In this document: one piece after another, positions 49,808 through 59,830 of the stretch | How positions within the stretch are numbered: position 1 is the first letter of the stretch | Layout: every line of letters starts with the position of its first letter | Made by a program: the position numbers and the translations under genes | The notes under the pieces: model-generated | Database searches by the model: none | What the model was told of the DNA's origin: nothing | Seen by the model: only the letters and a program-made list of their open reading frames with translations | Assembly: GCA_905181815.1 (NCBI GenBank) | Contig: CAJIZA010000001.1 | Span: 558,001-622,000, forward strand | Reading direction: 5' to 3' | Source of the DNA: an uncultured Planktomarina sp. | Lineage (GTDB): Bacteria > Pseudomonadota > Alphaproteobacteria > Rhodobacterales > Rhodobacteraceae | DNA length: 64,000 nucleotides

Positions 49808-51100
49808 ATGCATGACATCCGTGCGATCCGCGAAAACCCCGCTGCCTTTGACGCCGCCCTTGCGCGCCGTGGCAAAGTGGCGGTCTCGTCTCAGATACTA
49901 GCTCTGGATTCAGAGCGCCGGGCCTGCATCCAAGAGGCAGAAGCCGCTCAAGCAGAAATCAACAGCGCCAGCAAACAGGTTGGCGCGGCCAAGGCCAAAG
50001 GTGATGAATCCGAATTTGAGCGCCTGCGCGGTTTGGTCAGTGAAAAAAAGGCGCAGGTAGCCAATCTGACCGAGCAAGCCAAGGTCAAGAATGAGGCACT
50101 GACAGACGCGTTAATGGGCATTGACAACCTGCCCTATGACGACACGCCCGATGGGGCAGATGAAGCCGATAACGTCGAAATTCGTCGCTGGGGCACGCCG
50201 GCGACCTTTGACTTTGCACCGAAAGAACACTTTGAGTTGCCAGCCACGCAAGACGGTTTAGACTTTGAAACCGCAGGAAAAATATCCGGTAGCCGCTTTG
50301 TAATACTCTCAGGCGCCATCGCCCGCATGCACCGGGCCTTGGCGCAGTTTATGCTCGACACGCATGTTAATGAAAATGGTTTGACCGAAACCAACACACC
50401 CGTTTTGGTGCGCGATGAAGCCATGCGCGGCACGGGGCAATTGCCGAAATTTGCCGAAGATAGCTATCAAACCACCAATGGTTGGTGGCTGATCCCGACC
50501 TCTGAAGTGACGTTGACCAACATCGTCTCCAGCCTCACCCTTGACGAAACCCAGCTTCCGCGTCGCTACACGGCCCATTCCCTGTGTTTCCGTTCGGAAG
50601 CGGGCAGCGCGGGGCGCGACACCGCCGGGATGCTGCGCCAGCATCAGTTCGAAAAGGTAGAGATGGTCTCTGTCACCCATCCCAATCACTCCCGCGCCGA
50701 GCTTGACCGCATGACCAAATGTGCTGAAGGTATTTTGGAGGGCTTGGAGTTGCCCTATCGCACCCTGGCGCTTTGCGTTGGGGATATGGGTTTTGGCGCC
50801 CGTCGCACCCATGACATCGAAGTCTGGTTGCCCGGGCAAAATTCTTATCGCGAAATCAGCTCTTGCTCTGTTTGTGGTGATTTTCAGGCCCGCCGTATGA
50901 ATGCGCGGTTCCGCCCCGCAGGCGGCGGTAAGCCAGAGTTTGTCCACACATTGAACGGCTCGGGGCTTGCGGTGGGACGGTGTTTGATCGCTGTACTCGA
51001 AAATGGCCAGCAGGCCGATGGCTCTGTCGAGATCCCTAAAGTGTTACGCCCCTACATGGGCAAAGCCACCAAAATCGCCGCAGACGGAAGCCTCGCCTAG
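49808..51100 (+). CDS. serS: Seryl-tRNA synthetase
   Basis: Class II synthetase charging tRNA-Ser. The 430-residue protein has the N-terminal coiled-coil arm (about 30-100, rich in Glu/Ala/Lys), then motif 2 ([28 protein letters not shown]) and motif 3 ([17 protein letters not shown]). The start [18 protein letters not shown] is typical. Ribosome site AGGAGAT precedes it. It converges with der. Confidence 0.97.
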   Translation: MHDIRAIRENPAAFDAALARRGKVAVSSQILALDSERRACIQEAEAAQAEINSASKQVGAAKAKGDESEFERLRGLVSEKKAQVANLTEQAKVKNEALTDALMGIDNLPYDDTPDGADEADNVEIRRWGTPATFDFAPKEHFELPATQDGLDFETAGKISGSRFVILSGAIARMHRALAQFMLDTHVNENGLTETNTPVLVRDEAMRGTGQLPKFAEDSYQTTNGWWLIPTSEVTLTNIVSSLTLDETQLPRRYTAHSLCFRSEAGSAGRDTAGMLRQHQFEKVEMVSVTHPNHSRAELDRMTKCAEGILEGLELPYRTLALCVGDMGFGARRTHDIEVWLPGQNSYREISSCSVCGDFQARRMNARFRPAGGGKPEFVHTLNGSGLAVGRCLIAVLENGQQADGSVEIPKVLRPYMGKATKIAADGSLA

Positions 51101-51139
51101 TGCATATCTAAACACCCAAAATGGTCCAGCAAGACCTGA

Positions 51140-51167
51140 CAAAAAGCTCTACTTATAAGGCTTTTTG
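51140..51167. terminator. Possible weak hairpin between serS and der
   Basis: CAAAAAGC (51140-51147) and GCTTTTTG (51160-51167) are exact complements around a 12-base loop, 40 bases after serS. The stem is AT-rich and overlaps the last der codons, so its strength is doubtful. Confidence 0.3.
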
Positions 51168-52606
51168 TCCAAGTGCTTTCGCAGGCGCGATGGGGTAGAC
51201 TTCTTTTTGTTCTTATAGGGGTTCTGATCCCCCTGCCCGCGCATCCACAACCGAATTGGCGTTCCGGGCATGTCAAAATCTTCACGCAGCCCGTTCACGA
51301 GATAGCGCGAGTAACTTTCTGCAATTTTATCCGGATAGGAACACATCACCACAAAGCCCGGTGGCCGGGTCTTTGCTTGCGTCATATACCGCAGCTTGAT
51401 CCGGCGCCCGCCAGGTGCAGGGGGGGGATGTGCCTCAACCATGCCAGCCAGCCAGCGATTGAGATGGCTCGTGGGAATACGGCGATTCCAAACCTCATGG
51501 GCCCGCATCACCGCCGGTTGCAGCCGGTCAAGCCCTTTACCAGTCTTGGCAGAGACCGTCACCAAAGGCGCGCCCCGCAATTGCGGCAAAAGCCGCTCAA
51601 AAGATTCGCGCAATGTACGAAGTTTAGCCTGTTTTTCAGGTTCAAGATCCCACTTATTTACGGCCAAAACTACTGCACGCCCCTCGCGTTCGGCCAGATC
51701 TGAAATCCGAAGATCTTGCTGTTCAAAAGGAATATCCGCATCGAGCAAAACCACCACAACCTCGGCAAATTTCACCGCGCGAAGCCCGTCGCTAACCGAT
51801 AATTTTTCCAATTTGGCCTGCACCTTGGCTTTTTTGCGCATCCCAGCGGTGTCAAAAATCCGCGTCGGCACGCCGCCCCAATCCAAAGTCAAGGAAATCG
51901 CATCCCGCGTGATCCCCGCCTCGGGTCCGGTCAATAGGCGATCTTCACCTAATATCTTGTTAATCAGCGTAGATTTTCCCGCATTAGGCCGACCAATGAC
52001 CGCAACTTGTAGCGGTTTTTGCACAGTTGGCAGGCGGTATTCCTCCTGCTCATCACCTTCTGGCAGATCAATATCAACCTCCGGGGCCTCTTCCTTGGCC
52101 TTTTCCTCAGCTGCATGAATCAACGGCGCCAGCATCATCGCCAGCTCACCCATGCCTTCGCCATGTTCCGCAGACAAACGTAAAGGTTCGCCCAGTCCCA
52201 ATGAATAGGCCTCAATTACCCCGCCATCTGCCGCGCGCCCCTCGCCCTTGTTGGCAGCGAGAAATACATGCGCGTTTTTCTTGCGCAGAATATCCGCAAA
52301 TACCTCATCCGTGGCCGTGACGCCCGCGCGGGCGTCAATCATAAACAAGCAAGCGTCGGCCATACCCACCGCGCGCTCTGTCAAGCGGCGCATGCGCCCT
52401 TGCAGGCTTTCGTCCGTCGCCTCTTCCAATCCGGCCGTATCAATTACAGTGAATTTCAAATGCCCCAAACGCGCTTCGCCTTCGCGCAGATCGCGAGTCA
52501 CCCCCGGCTGGTTATCCACCAAAGCAAGCTTTCGTCCTACCAAGCGGTTAAACAGCGTAGATTTTCCAACATTTGGACGGCCAACAATAGCCAGAGTAAA
52601 GGACAT
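51149..52606 (-). CDS. der: Ribosome biogenesis GTPase Der (EngA)
   Basis: Essential GTPase with two tandem G domains acting in 50S assembly. The 485-residue protein has P-loops [12 protein letters not shown] (first domain) and [13 protein letters not shown] (second), DTAGLEE and DTAGMRKK switch motifs, NKWD-type specificity in VNKWDLE, and a C-terminal KH-like domain ending in basic residues. It is downstream of bamB, as in Escherichia coli yfgM-bamB-der. Confidence 0.97.
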   Translation of the reverse strand: MSFTLAIVGRPNVGKSTLFNRLVGRKLALVDNQPGVTRDLREGEARLGHLKFTVIDTAGLEEATDESLQGRMRRLTERAVGMADACLFMIDARAGVTATDEVFADILRKKNAHVFLAANKGEGRAADGGVIEAYSLGLGEPLRLSAEHGEGMGELAMMLAPLIHAAEEKAKEEAPEVDIDLPEGDEQEEYRLPTVQKPLQVAVIGRPNAGKSTLINKILGEDRLLTGPEAGITRDAISLTLDWGGVPTRIFDTAGMRKKAKVQAKLEKLSVSDGLRAVKFAEVVVVLLDADIPFEQQDLRISDLAEREGRAVVLAVNKWDLEPEKQAKLRTLRESFERLLPQLRGAPLVTVSAKTGKGLDRLQPAVMRAHEVWNRRIPTSHLNRWLAGMVEAHPPPAPGGRRIKLRYMTQAKTRPPGFVVMCSYPDKIAESYSRYLVNGLREDFDMPGTPIRLWMRGQGDQNPYKNKKKSTPSRLRKHLDKKPYK

Positions 52607-52655
52607 AGGGGCCCACTTTCGGTTGATTAGTGGCGACCGTTACACCAAGTTCTGC

Positions 52656-53969
52656 TCAACGAAAAGCCAATAGATCACCTTTGGTGTTCAAAACGTAGAG
52701 CGTGCCATTCACCACAATCGGGGCACTGGCCGCACCGGCAGGCAATTCATTAGTCAAGATTAACGCCCCATCTGCCGGGTTGAACTGCCTGATCAGCCCA
52801 TCAGACGACGCCAAGATCAACCGACCCCCAGCCAAGATCGGACCGTAGTGGGCATGGATTTTTGTACGCGATTTAACGCTCTTCTTCGTGAATTTTGGCA
52901 AAGGTGTAGACCAGATCAACGCACCATCATTTTTGGAGAGGCGGATCAAAGCGCTGGAATCGCTGACCGCAAAAACTGCGCTGCCAGCTAAGAGGATATG
53001 ACCTTGACTGCCCTGTTTGGCCGTCCAAATCCGCAGGCCGGTGTTCAAATCCACCGCCGCCATACGGCCCACGGAACTGGCTAGATAGACAGATGTGCCC
53101 TCAATAACCGGTTGGCCGGTCAGGTCACGCACCTGAGTTGAGGCCAAGCCCAAGCGAGCGCCCGAAAGACCCGAGCTCCAAGACCGCAGACCGCCCTTGC
53201 GGAATGAGGCCAATACATCGCCCGAGCCGAAGGGAAAGACTGCATATTTATCAGACACTGCTGGTCCAGGCCCGCCGGTGTGACTGGCTGCAACCGTGGG
53301 ACCGGCGACTTGCCACTTTATCCGGCCATTGGAGGTGTCAATGGCCCAAGCTGCGCCATCGCGGGCAGCGATATAGAGTAAATCTTCATAGACGGTCGGA
53401 GAGGCGCCGCCATAGCTTGCCAGATCTTGCGTCCAAAGTTGAGTACCAGAAGAGGTGTCTAAGGCCACAACCATGCCGAACCCTGTGGTCACAAACAGCT
53501 GCGTTCCGCGTACGGCCAGCCCACCACCGGAGGCGTCTTTTAATGAATCAGACGATTTTCCAAGTTCCGTCTGCCACAGAATGGTGCCGGTCTCATCAAG
53601 CGCTGTGACCATAGATTGACTGTCAATCGTGTAGAGCTGACCGTCCTGAGCCACAGGAGCGGCAGAAATCTGATGGCTTTTGCCATCTCCCAAACCAATC
53701 CGGCGCGACCAACTCAATGTCAGTTCGGCGGGGAGCTCAGCATGTGTGGAGATATGCTGCGCATTGCCACCTTGATGGGTCCAAGCCGGCATTGGCTGTG
53801 GCGTCGGCAATTGCAGGTCAGGCAAATTTTCTGCCAAAAAGCGCGCTCCGGTTTCCACAAAAACCGTCCCATCTAGCAGTTCACGCTCCCCTTGCAAACG
53901 CGGATCGCTATCGGAGCAGCCTACGCCCAGACCCAGAAGTCCAATATAGAGCACCGCTTTTAGTCCCAT
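52656..53969 (-). CDS. bamB: BamB-like outer-membrane assembly lipoprotein (PQQ-type beta propeller)
   Basis: Lipoprotein of the Bam complex that helps fold outer-membrane proteins; 437 residues. An N-terminal lipoprotein signal (LYIGLLGLGVGCSDSD) places the acylated Cys near residue 18. The body contains repeated blades with the tryptophan motif, for example TILWQTELG, TQLWTQDL, RIKWQVAG, LRIWTAKQG and ALIWSTPL, typical of an eight-blade propeller. I chose the ATG at 53969, with AGGAGG upstream. It lies between the yfgM-like gene and der. Confidence 0.9.
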   Translation of the reverse strand: MGLKAVLYIGLLGLGVGCSDSDPRLQGERELLDGTVFVETGARFLAENLPDLQLPTPQPMPAWTHQGGNAQHISTHAELPAELTLSWSRRIGLGDGKSHQISAAPVAQDGQLYTIDSQSMVTALDETGTILWQTELGKSSDSLKDASGGGLAVRGTQLFVTTGFGMVVALDTSSGTQLWTQDLASYGGASPTVYEDLLYIAARDGAAWAIDTSNGRIKWQVAGPTVAASHTGGPGPAVSDKYAVFPFGSGDVLASFRKGGLRSWSSGLSGARLGLASTQVRDLTGQPVIEGTSVYLASSVGRMAAVDLNTGLRIWTAKQGSQGHILLAGSAVFAVSDSSALIRLSKNDGALIWSTPLPKFTKKSVKSRTKIHAHYGPILAGGRLILASSDGLIRQFNPADGALILTNELPAGAASAPIVVNGTLYVLNTKGDLLAFR

Positions 53970-54039
53970 GCGTGCCTCCTGCTCAATTTTGGCTAATTCT
54001 GCTTTGTTATTATTTTGATTAAACAATAACAAAAAAAGT

Positions 54040-54678
54040 TTAATTTGCCAACTCTGGGCTTGCCCCTAATGCCACGATTAATTCTGCCATGCGCTGGATT
54101 TGCTCCGAACTGGCTACAGCGTCTTTGATATGGGCCTGCAAAAGCTCAAGCGCCGCCTCTGTATCACCACGCTGCAGCTGCACCGCCACCAAAAATTCCG
54201 TAGCCACATTGCGGTAAACCCCACCGGGCTCAGACAGCTCCGCGAGGATTGCGGCAGCCTCATCTACAGTAAGCACACCATCTGTGCTGGCCATTTTCAA
54301 ACGCGCGAGATCACGAATATACTTTGGCTGCTTGTCATCAGCGGCAACCGATTTGAGAAGATCCGCCGCCTGCTCGGCCTCAATGCCAGCCACCAGCAAT
54401 TTGGCCACAAGCGCATCCTCGCCCTTACTGGCAATTGCGCTCAAAACGGTCACTTGTTCGGCCACATCTTCAAGCTCCAAAGCGTTCAGCAAGGCATCTC
54501 CGCGCGCCTGTGCCACCTGCGCCACTTGGGCCTTGGACCACTCATTGTAGGCCGTACCTCCCACAAGGGCAAAAATAATGAACGCTGGAATCCAGCCGTA
54601 GCGGCGAAAATAGCCAAACAAGCGATCCCGGCGCACTTCCTCTGTGACTTCATCAATAAAACTGTCGGTATCGGACAT
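54040..54678 (-). CDS. YfgM-like tetratricopeptide membrane protein
   Basis: Bitopic inner-membrane protein of 212 residues: a short cytoplasmic N-terminus (FIDEVTEEVRRDRLFGYFRRYG), one membrane segment (WIPAFIIFALVGGTAY), then Ala-rich helical repeats in the periplasm. In Escherichia coli YfgM works with PpiD near the Sec translocon. The order yfgM-bamB-der supports the identity. Sequence similarity is to the alphaproteobacterial form of the family. Confidence 0.85.
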   Translation of the reverse strand: MSDTDSFIDEVTEEVRRDRLFGYFRRYGWIPAFIIFALVGGTAYNEWSKAQVAQVAQARGDALLNALELEDVAEQVTVLSAIASKGEDALVAKLLVAGIEAEQAADLLKSVAADDKQPKYIRDLARLKMASTDGVLTVDEAAAILAELSEPGGVYRNVATEFLVAVQLQRGDTEAALELLQAHIKDAVASSEQIQRMAELIVALGASPELAN

Positions 54679-54905
54679 CTGCTAGCCTCTATAAATCTCT
54701 CAAGATGTATAAGCAAAACCATCGATACCCCACAAGCCCTTTGAAGGTTAAGGAATGTTAAACATGTGAAAAATCCTTAGATATGACGTCCATTCCGCTG
54801 ATTTTCGACATATATTTCACGCGACCTCTCTTGTGCCTCAGTAAAATTGGAATAGATACCGATTCTAATGGGTTCACCTTTGGATCTACTGAATGAGAGG
54901 CACGA

Positions 54906-56141
54906 ATGCGCATTTTTCCAATTTTGACGGCCATCTTGGTAGCCGCTGTCATCTATTTGTTCGTTTTTCAAAGAGATGTTCTGTTGAGCTTTGGCACAGA
55001 TGAAAGCGAAATGCCCCAAATGGACGCCCAACCTGCGCCCGCGGCGGTACCCTCTAAAAACAACGCGCCCATCGTTTCTGTGGCGGTCTTGTCTTCGATA
55101 GCGCAGAATGTGGACAGCGCAGTAACCGTACGCGGCGAGACGCGCGCAACACGCCAGGTTGATTTGCGGGCTGAAACCAATGGCCGCGTCATCTCCCAAC
55201 CTCTACGCAAGGGAGCCACTGTGCGGGCTGGGCAACCCATGTGCGAAATTGACCCCGGCACCCGAGGTGTGTCTTTGGCAGAAGCCGAAGCGCGCTTGGC
55301 CGAATCGCGCGCGCGAGTGCCTGAAGCGGAGGCCCGCGTGATCGAGGCGGAGGCCCGTTTAGACGAGGCATTGATTAATGATCGCGCAGCTGAGAAGCTG
55401 TCGCAAGGGGGCTTTGCCTCTGAAGCCCGCGTGGCCAGCGCCACAGCGGCCACGCAAACAGCTCGCGCCGGCGTCGCTGCCGCGCAATCAGGCTTACAGT
55501 CGACGCTCGCCGGCATTCAATCAGCCGAAGCTGCGGTCGCTTTGACGCAAAAAGAGATTTCCCGTCTGGTCATACATGCCTCTTTCGATGGCATTTTAGA
55601 AACGGACACTGCCGAGTTAGGCAGTCTTTTGCAGCCCGGCGGTCTCTGCGCCACAGTTTTGCAACTAGATCCCATCAAGCTTGTGGGATTCGTGCCGGAG
55701 ATGGCAGTGCAGCATGTAAAACTTGGCGCCGCTACCGAGGCGCGATTGGTAGATGGTCGCAGGATCCTTGGCGAGGTGAGCTTCATTTCACGCTCAGCCG
55801 ATAAGGTCACCCGCACCTTCCAGATCGAAGTCACCGTCCCCAACGAAGACCTGAGCGTCAGCGCCGGGCAAACGGCTAATATCACAATTTCTGCCCAAGG
55901 CACACTGGCACATCTTTTGCCCGGATCCGCTTTGACCCTCAATGACAGAGGCACTTTAGGACTGCGGGTATTAGGCGCTGAGAATACCGTGCGCTTTCTC
56001 CCGGTCACTCTGATCCGCGACACGATGCAAGGGGTTTGGGTGACCGGTGTGCCGCGTGAAGCAGATGTGATTGTTGTGGGGCAAGAATTTGTGACAGATG
56101 GGGTGATCGTCGATCCGACCTTTACGGAGGCGGTACAATGA
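54906..56141 (+). CDS. RND efflux periplasmic adaptor subunit
   Basis: Membrane fusion protein linking an RND pump to an outer-membrane channel, 411 residues. It has an N-terminal anchor (FPILTAILVAAVIYLFVF), a lipoyl-like half (VTVRGETRATRQVDLRAETNGRV), a long Ala/Glu/Arg-rich coiled coil (about 120-185), a beta-barrel domain and a membrane-proximal domain. It overlaps the permease gene by 4 bases (ATGA). No outer-membrane channel gene is adjacent. No regulator gene is next to the pair. Confidence 0.92.
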   Translation: MRIFPILTAILVAAVIYLFVFQRDVLLSFGTDESEMPQMDAQPAPAAVPSKNNAPIVSVAVLSSIAQNVDSAVTVRGETRATRQVDLRAETNGRVISQPLRKGATVRAGQPMCEIDPGTRGVSLAEAEARLAESRARVPEAEARVIEAEARLDEALINDRAAEKLSQGGFASEARVASATAATQTARAGVAAAQSGLQSTLAGIQSAEAAVALTQKEISRLVIHASFDGILETDTAELGSLLQPGGLCATVLQLDPIKLVGFVPEMAVQHVKLGAATEARLVDGRRILGEVSFISRSADKVTRTFQIEVTVPNEDLSVSAGQTANITISAQGTLAHLLPGSALTLNDRGTLGLRVLGAENTVRFLPVTLIRDTMQGVWVTGVPREADVIVVGQEFVTDGVIVDPTFTEAVQ

Positions 56142-59100
56142 CCGGTTTGGTAGATTGGGCCATAGCCCGAGCTCGAATGGTTTTGGCCTTTATTATGCTG
56201 TCTTTGGCGGTGGGTACTTTTGCCTATGCGGTTCTGCCCAAAGAAGGCGAGCCGGATATTGAAATCCCAGCCATTATCATTTCCATGCCATTCCAAGGTA
56301 TTTCAGCTGAAGACAGTGAGAAACTTCTCATCAAGCCCATGGAAACGGAACTGTCGGATTTGGACGGGCTCAAAAAGCTGACCGCAACAGCCGTGGATGG
56401 CTATGCCAGCGTGGTTTTGGAGTTTGAATTTGGCTGGAATAAGACCAAAATTATTGCCGATGTGCGGGATCGTATGGGCAATGCTCAAACAAAATTCCCT
56501 AAAGGCGGCGATACTTATTCAATAAGCGAGTTTAACTTCTCTGAATTCCCGATCATCATCATTTCACTGTCAGGATCGGTGCCCGAGCGCACACTTTTGA
56601 AGGTTGCGCGGGATCTTCAGGATCGAATTGAAGGTCTCGAACCGGTTTTGAGCGCCGGGTTGACCGGACACCGAGAAGAGATGTTAGAAGTGCTCATCGA
56701 TCCGTTGAAGCTCGAGTCCTATAATGTGACGGCCGGCGAGTTGATTGGGGTCGTGGTCAACAACAACCAACTGATCCCCGCCGGCTCTGTTGATACTGAA
56801 AACTCCAACTTTTCTGTCAAGATCCCCTCCTCCTTTGATGCGCCTGTGGACGTTTACACTCTGCCAGTCAAAATCAATGGCGACCGTGTTGTGACCCTCG
56901 GCGATATCGCCGATATCCGCCTGACCTTCGCAGACCGCACAGGTACGGCCCGATTTAATGGCGAAACCACCGTCGCCATTCAGGTTGTGAAGCGTAAAGG
57001 GTTCAACCTGATTGACACGGCCAATTTGGTGCGCAAGGAAGTGGTAAAACAAACCGCACTTTGGCCCGTTGAGTTGCAAAATGCCATTGAAGTCAGCACC
57101 TCCAACGATCAATCGCGTAATGTGGACAGTATGGTCAAACAGTTGGAAGGCTCAGTCCTCACCGCCATCGCTTTGGTGATGATTGTGGTTCTGGCAACGC
57201 TAGGATCGCGTCCAGCCTTTTTGGTTGGGTTTGCCATTCCCACCTCATTTCTGCTCTGCTTTGCTTTTCTGGCGGTTATGGGCATTTCGATTTCAAACAT
57301 CGTCATGTTTGGGCTGATTTTGGCCGTGGGCATGTTGGTCGATGGGGCCATTGTAGTGGTGGAATACGCAGATAAGCGAATTTCTGAGGGTGCGGGTCCG
57401 ATGCAAGCCTATGGCGATGCCGCTAAACGCATGTTCTGGCCCATTGTCTCCTCAACAGCCACAACCCTCTGCGCCTTCCTGCCCATGCTCTTTTGGCCAG
57501 GCGTGCCAGGGCAGTTTATGGGCATGCTGCCTGTTACATTGATTTTCGTACTCTCCGCTTCGCTGGTCGTAGCTCTGATCTACCTGCCAGTTTTGGGCGG
57601 CGTTTCAGGCTCCTTGAGCAAGAAATTTGGCGCGGCCTCTGACAACCTGCGCCGCCTGCCCCTCATGGTCCGGGCGGTTTTGGTGCCCATCGCCCTCTAC
57701 GGGTTGTTTGTCGGCGCGATGCAACTGCTCAACCCTGGCTATCTCTTTGGCGGGCAAGCGCCAGAAGGTATCGGCGGGACCGCTCTCGGGATCGGATTGT
57801 TTTTGGTGGGAGCTGTTGTGACTTCTATCGTTATGGGCGCTGTTGAATTTCGCACAAACAAAGCACGGATTAAGGGCGGGCATCAGCGTACTGCCTTTGG
57901 CTACTTCATCAAATTCATCACCGGCAACCCGGTCATGCCCGTCGTTTCTCTGGTTGGGGTGGCCTTCTTTGTTGTCACTACCTTCCAATATTTTGGTGAG
58001 AATAACAAAGGCGTCGAATTTTTTGTCGCCACAGAGCCAGAACAAGCCATTGTCTACATCCAGGCGCGCGGCAATCTATCGGTGCAGGAAAAAGATGCCC
58101 TGCTGAAACAAGCGGAAGCCATCATCATCAACACCCCCGGCGTGCAAAGCACTTTCGCCTTTGCCGGTGAAGGCGGGCTGAACGCGAATACGGGCGGGGC
58201 GGGCGCACCGCTGGACACCATCGGGCAAGCGCAGATCGAATTGATCCCCTGGGAAGATCGCCCCTCCAAGCAAATAGATTCCAAGATTTTCGGCTTCATC
58301 CCCTGGACCTCCTCCGAGATGGAGGATGGATATGATGGAAATTTCGTACTGAACAATTTGCAAACGCAACTCAATGGCATCGCCGGTGTGCGCAGTCAGA
58401 TCATCAACCTAGCGATGGGACCGGCATCGGCCAAACCCGTGCATCTACGCCTAAAAGGTGATGATTGGGACACCCTTTTACAGGCCACAGCCCTGGCACG
58501 GAAAAAATTTGAGCAGACAACAGGATTAGTCACCATTGAAGACACCCTGCCCCTGCCTGGTATCGACTGGCAAATTGACGTGGATGTGAAGGAGGCCGGG
58601 CGTTATGGCGCCGATGTGGCGACCGTCGGCGCTATGGTGCAATTGGTCACGCGGGGCATTTTGCTCGACACAATGCGCGTGGATAGCTCTGATGAAGAAA
58701 TCGACATCCGCGTGCGTTTGCCAGAACCCGACCGGGTTCTGTCCACACTTGATACGCTTAAAGTACGGACTCCCAATGGCTTGATTCCACTGTCCAACTT
58801 CATTTCCCGGAAACCTGTTGCCAAATTAGGGCAAATAACGCGCGTGGATCAACAGCGCTATTTCGATGTGAAGGCTGGCGTACGCAGCGATGCTATGAAG
58901 ATGGTGACAAATGATGCCGGCGTGACCCGCGAGGTCAAAATGACCCCGGCAGAACGTATCGAAAAGATCACCGCTTGGCTGGACAGCGCGCCGCTGCCTG
59001 CTGGCATTGAATGGGAATGGACTGGCGATCAGGAAGATGAGGCCGAAAGCGGCGCCTTTTTGCAAAACGCCTTTATGGGCGCTTTGGGGCTGATGTTTAT

Positions 59101-59740
59101 CATCCTACTGGCACAATTCAATTCAATCTATAACTCGGTCTTGGTTTTGCTGGCGGTGGTCTTATCTACAACAGGCGTGCTAATTGGGATGCTTGTCATG
59201 GATCAAGCCTTCTCAATCATCATGACCGGAACAGGGATTGTTGCTTTGGCAGGGATTGTGGTGAACAACAACATTGTTTTGATTGACACCTATCAAGAAT
59301 ATAGCACCTATATGCCGAGACTGGAGGCCATCACACGCACGGCAGAGGCGCGTATTCGCCCAGTTTTGCTGACCACCATCACCACTATGGCTGGCCTCAC
59401 GCCTATGATGTTTGGCCTCAGCCTCGATTTCATCGGCGGCGGCTATACCATCGATGCGCCAACGGCTCTGTGGTGGAAACAACTGGCCACGGCTGTTGTC
59501 TTTGGGCTGGGGATTGCGACCTTGCTAACGTTGGTCTTCACTCCTGCAATGCTGGCGCTGCGGATCTGGATGGTCTCAGGTGCCTATGGGGCGGCGATGG
59601 CGCTACGGGCGGGCGGATGGACGGCCGAGGGGCGGCGCATTCGGAGAGATTTTCGCTTGGACCGCTCAGCCAAAAAACTCCGCGGACGCGAAATTTTTTG
59701 GGAAGATGCAGATCTGATCGACAGCAGCGCACCACGATAA
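56138..59740 (+). CDS. RND efflux permease
   Basis: Proton-driven inner-membrane pump of the AcrB/MexF superfamily. Twelve main membrane segments are recognisable, with the start VDWAIARARMVLAFIML, GEPDIEIPAIIISMPFQG, the TM4 region FGLILAVGMLVDGAIVVVEYAD with its proton-relay Asp, and GIVALAGIVVNNNIVLIDTY in TM10. At 1200 residues it is longer than the usual 1020-1050: there is an extra hydrophobic stretch between TM6 and TM7 (about 515-575) and a charged C-terminal tail. The substrate is unknown. Confidence 0.93.
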   Translation: MTGLVDWAIARARMVLAFIMLSLAVGTFAYAVLPKEGEPDIEIPAIIISMPFQGISAEDSEKLLIKPMETELSDLDGLKKLTATAVDGYASVVLEFEFGWNKTKIIADVRDRMGNAQTKFPKGGDTYSISEFNFSEFPIIIISLSGSVPERTLLKVARDLQDRIEGLEPVLSAGLTGHREEMLEVLIDPLKLESYNVTAGELIGVVVNNNQLIPAGSVDTENSNFSVKIPSSFDAPVDVYTLPVKINGDRVVTLGDIADIRLTFADRTGTARFNGETTVAIQVVKRKGFNLIDTANLVRKEVVKQTALWPVELQNAIEVSTSNDQSRNVDSMVKQLEGSVLTAIALVMIVVLATLGSRPAFLVGFAIPTSFLLCFAFLAVMGISISNIVMFGLILAVGMLVDGAIVVVEYADKRISEGAGPMQAYGDAAKRMFWPIVSSTATTLCAFLPMLFWPGVPGQFMGMLPVTLIFVLSASLVVALIYLPVLGGVSGSLSKKFGAASDNLRRLPLMVRAVLVPIALYGLFVGAMQLLNPGYLFGGQAPEGIGGTALGIGLFLVGAVVTSIVMGAVEFRTNKARIKGGHQRTAFGYFIKFITGNPVMPVVSLVGVAFFVVTTFQYFGENNKGVEFFVATEPEQAIVYIQARGNLSVQEKDALLKQAEAIIINTPGVQSTFAFAGEGGLNANTGGAGAPLDTIGQAQIELIPWEDRPSKQIDSKIFGFIPWTSSEMEDGYDGNFVLNNLQTQLNGIAGVRSQIINLAMGPASAKPVHLRLKGDDWDTLLQATALARKKFEQTTGLVTIEDTLPLPGIDWQIDVDVKEAGRYGADVATVGAMVQLVTRGILLDTMRVDSSDEEIDIRVRLPEPDRVLSTLDTLKVRTPNGLIPLSNFISRKPVAKLGQITRVDQQRYFDVKAGVRSDAMKMVTNDAGVTREVKMTPAERIEKITAWLDSAPLPAGIEWEWTGDQEDEAESGAFLQNAFMGALGLMFIILLAQFNSIYNSVLVLLAVVLSTTGVLIGMLVMDQAFSIIMTGTGIVALAGIVVNNNIVLIDTYQEYSTYMPRLEAITRTAEARIRPVLLTTITTMAGLTPMMFGLSLDFIGGGYTIDAPTALWWKQLATAVVFGLGIATLLTLVFTPAMLALRIWMVSGAYGAAMALRAGGWTAEGRRIRRDFRLDRSAKKLRGREIFWEDADLIDSSAPR

Positions 59741-59830
59741 GCCACCGCCAGGAGGCGTCAGGCCTGTTCAAAGCATGCACGACCAAAATGGCTACCAATC
59801 GCTCTGCTCGAAGATACGCAGTTCAATGAT

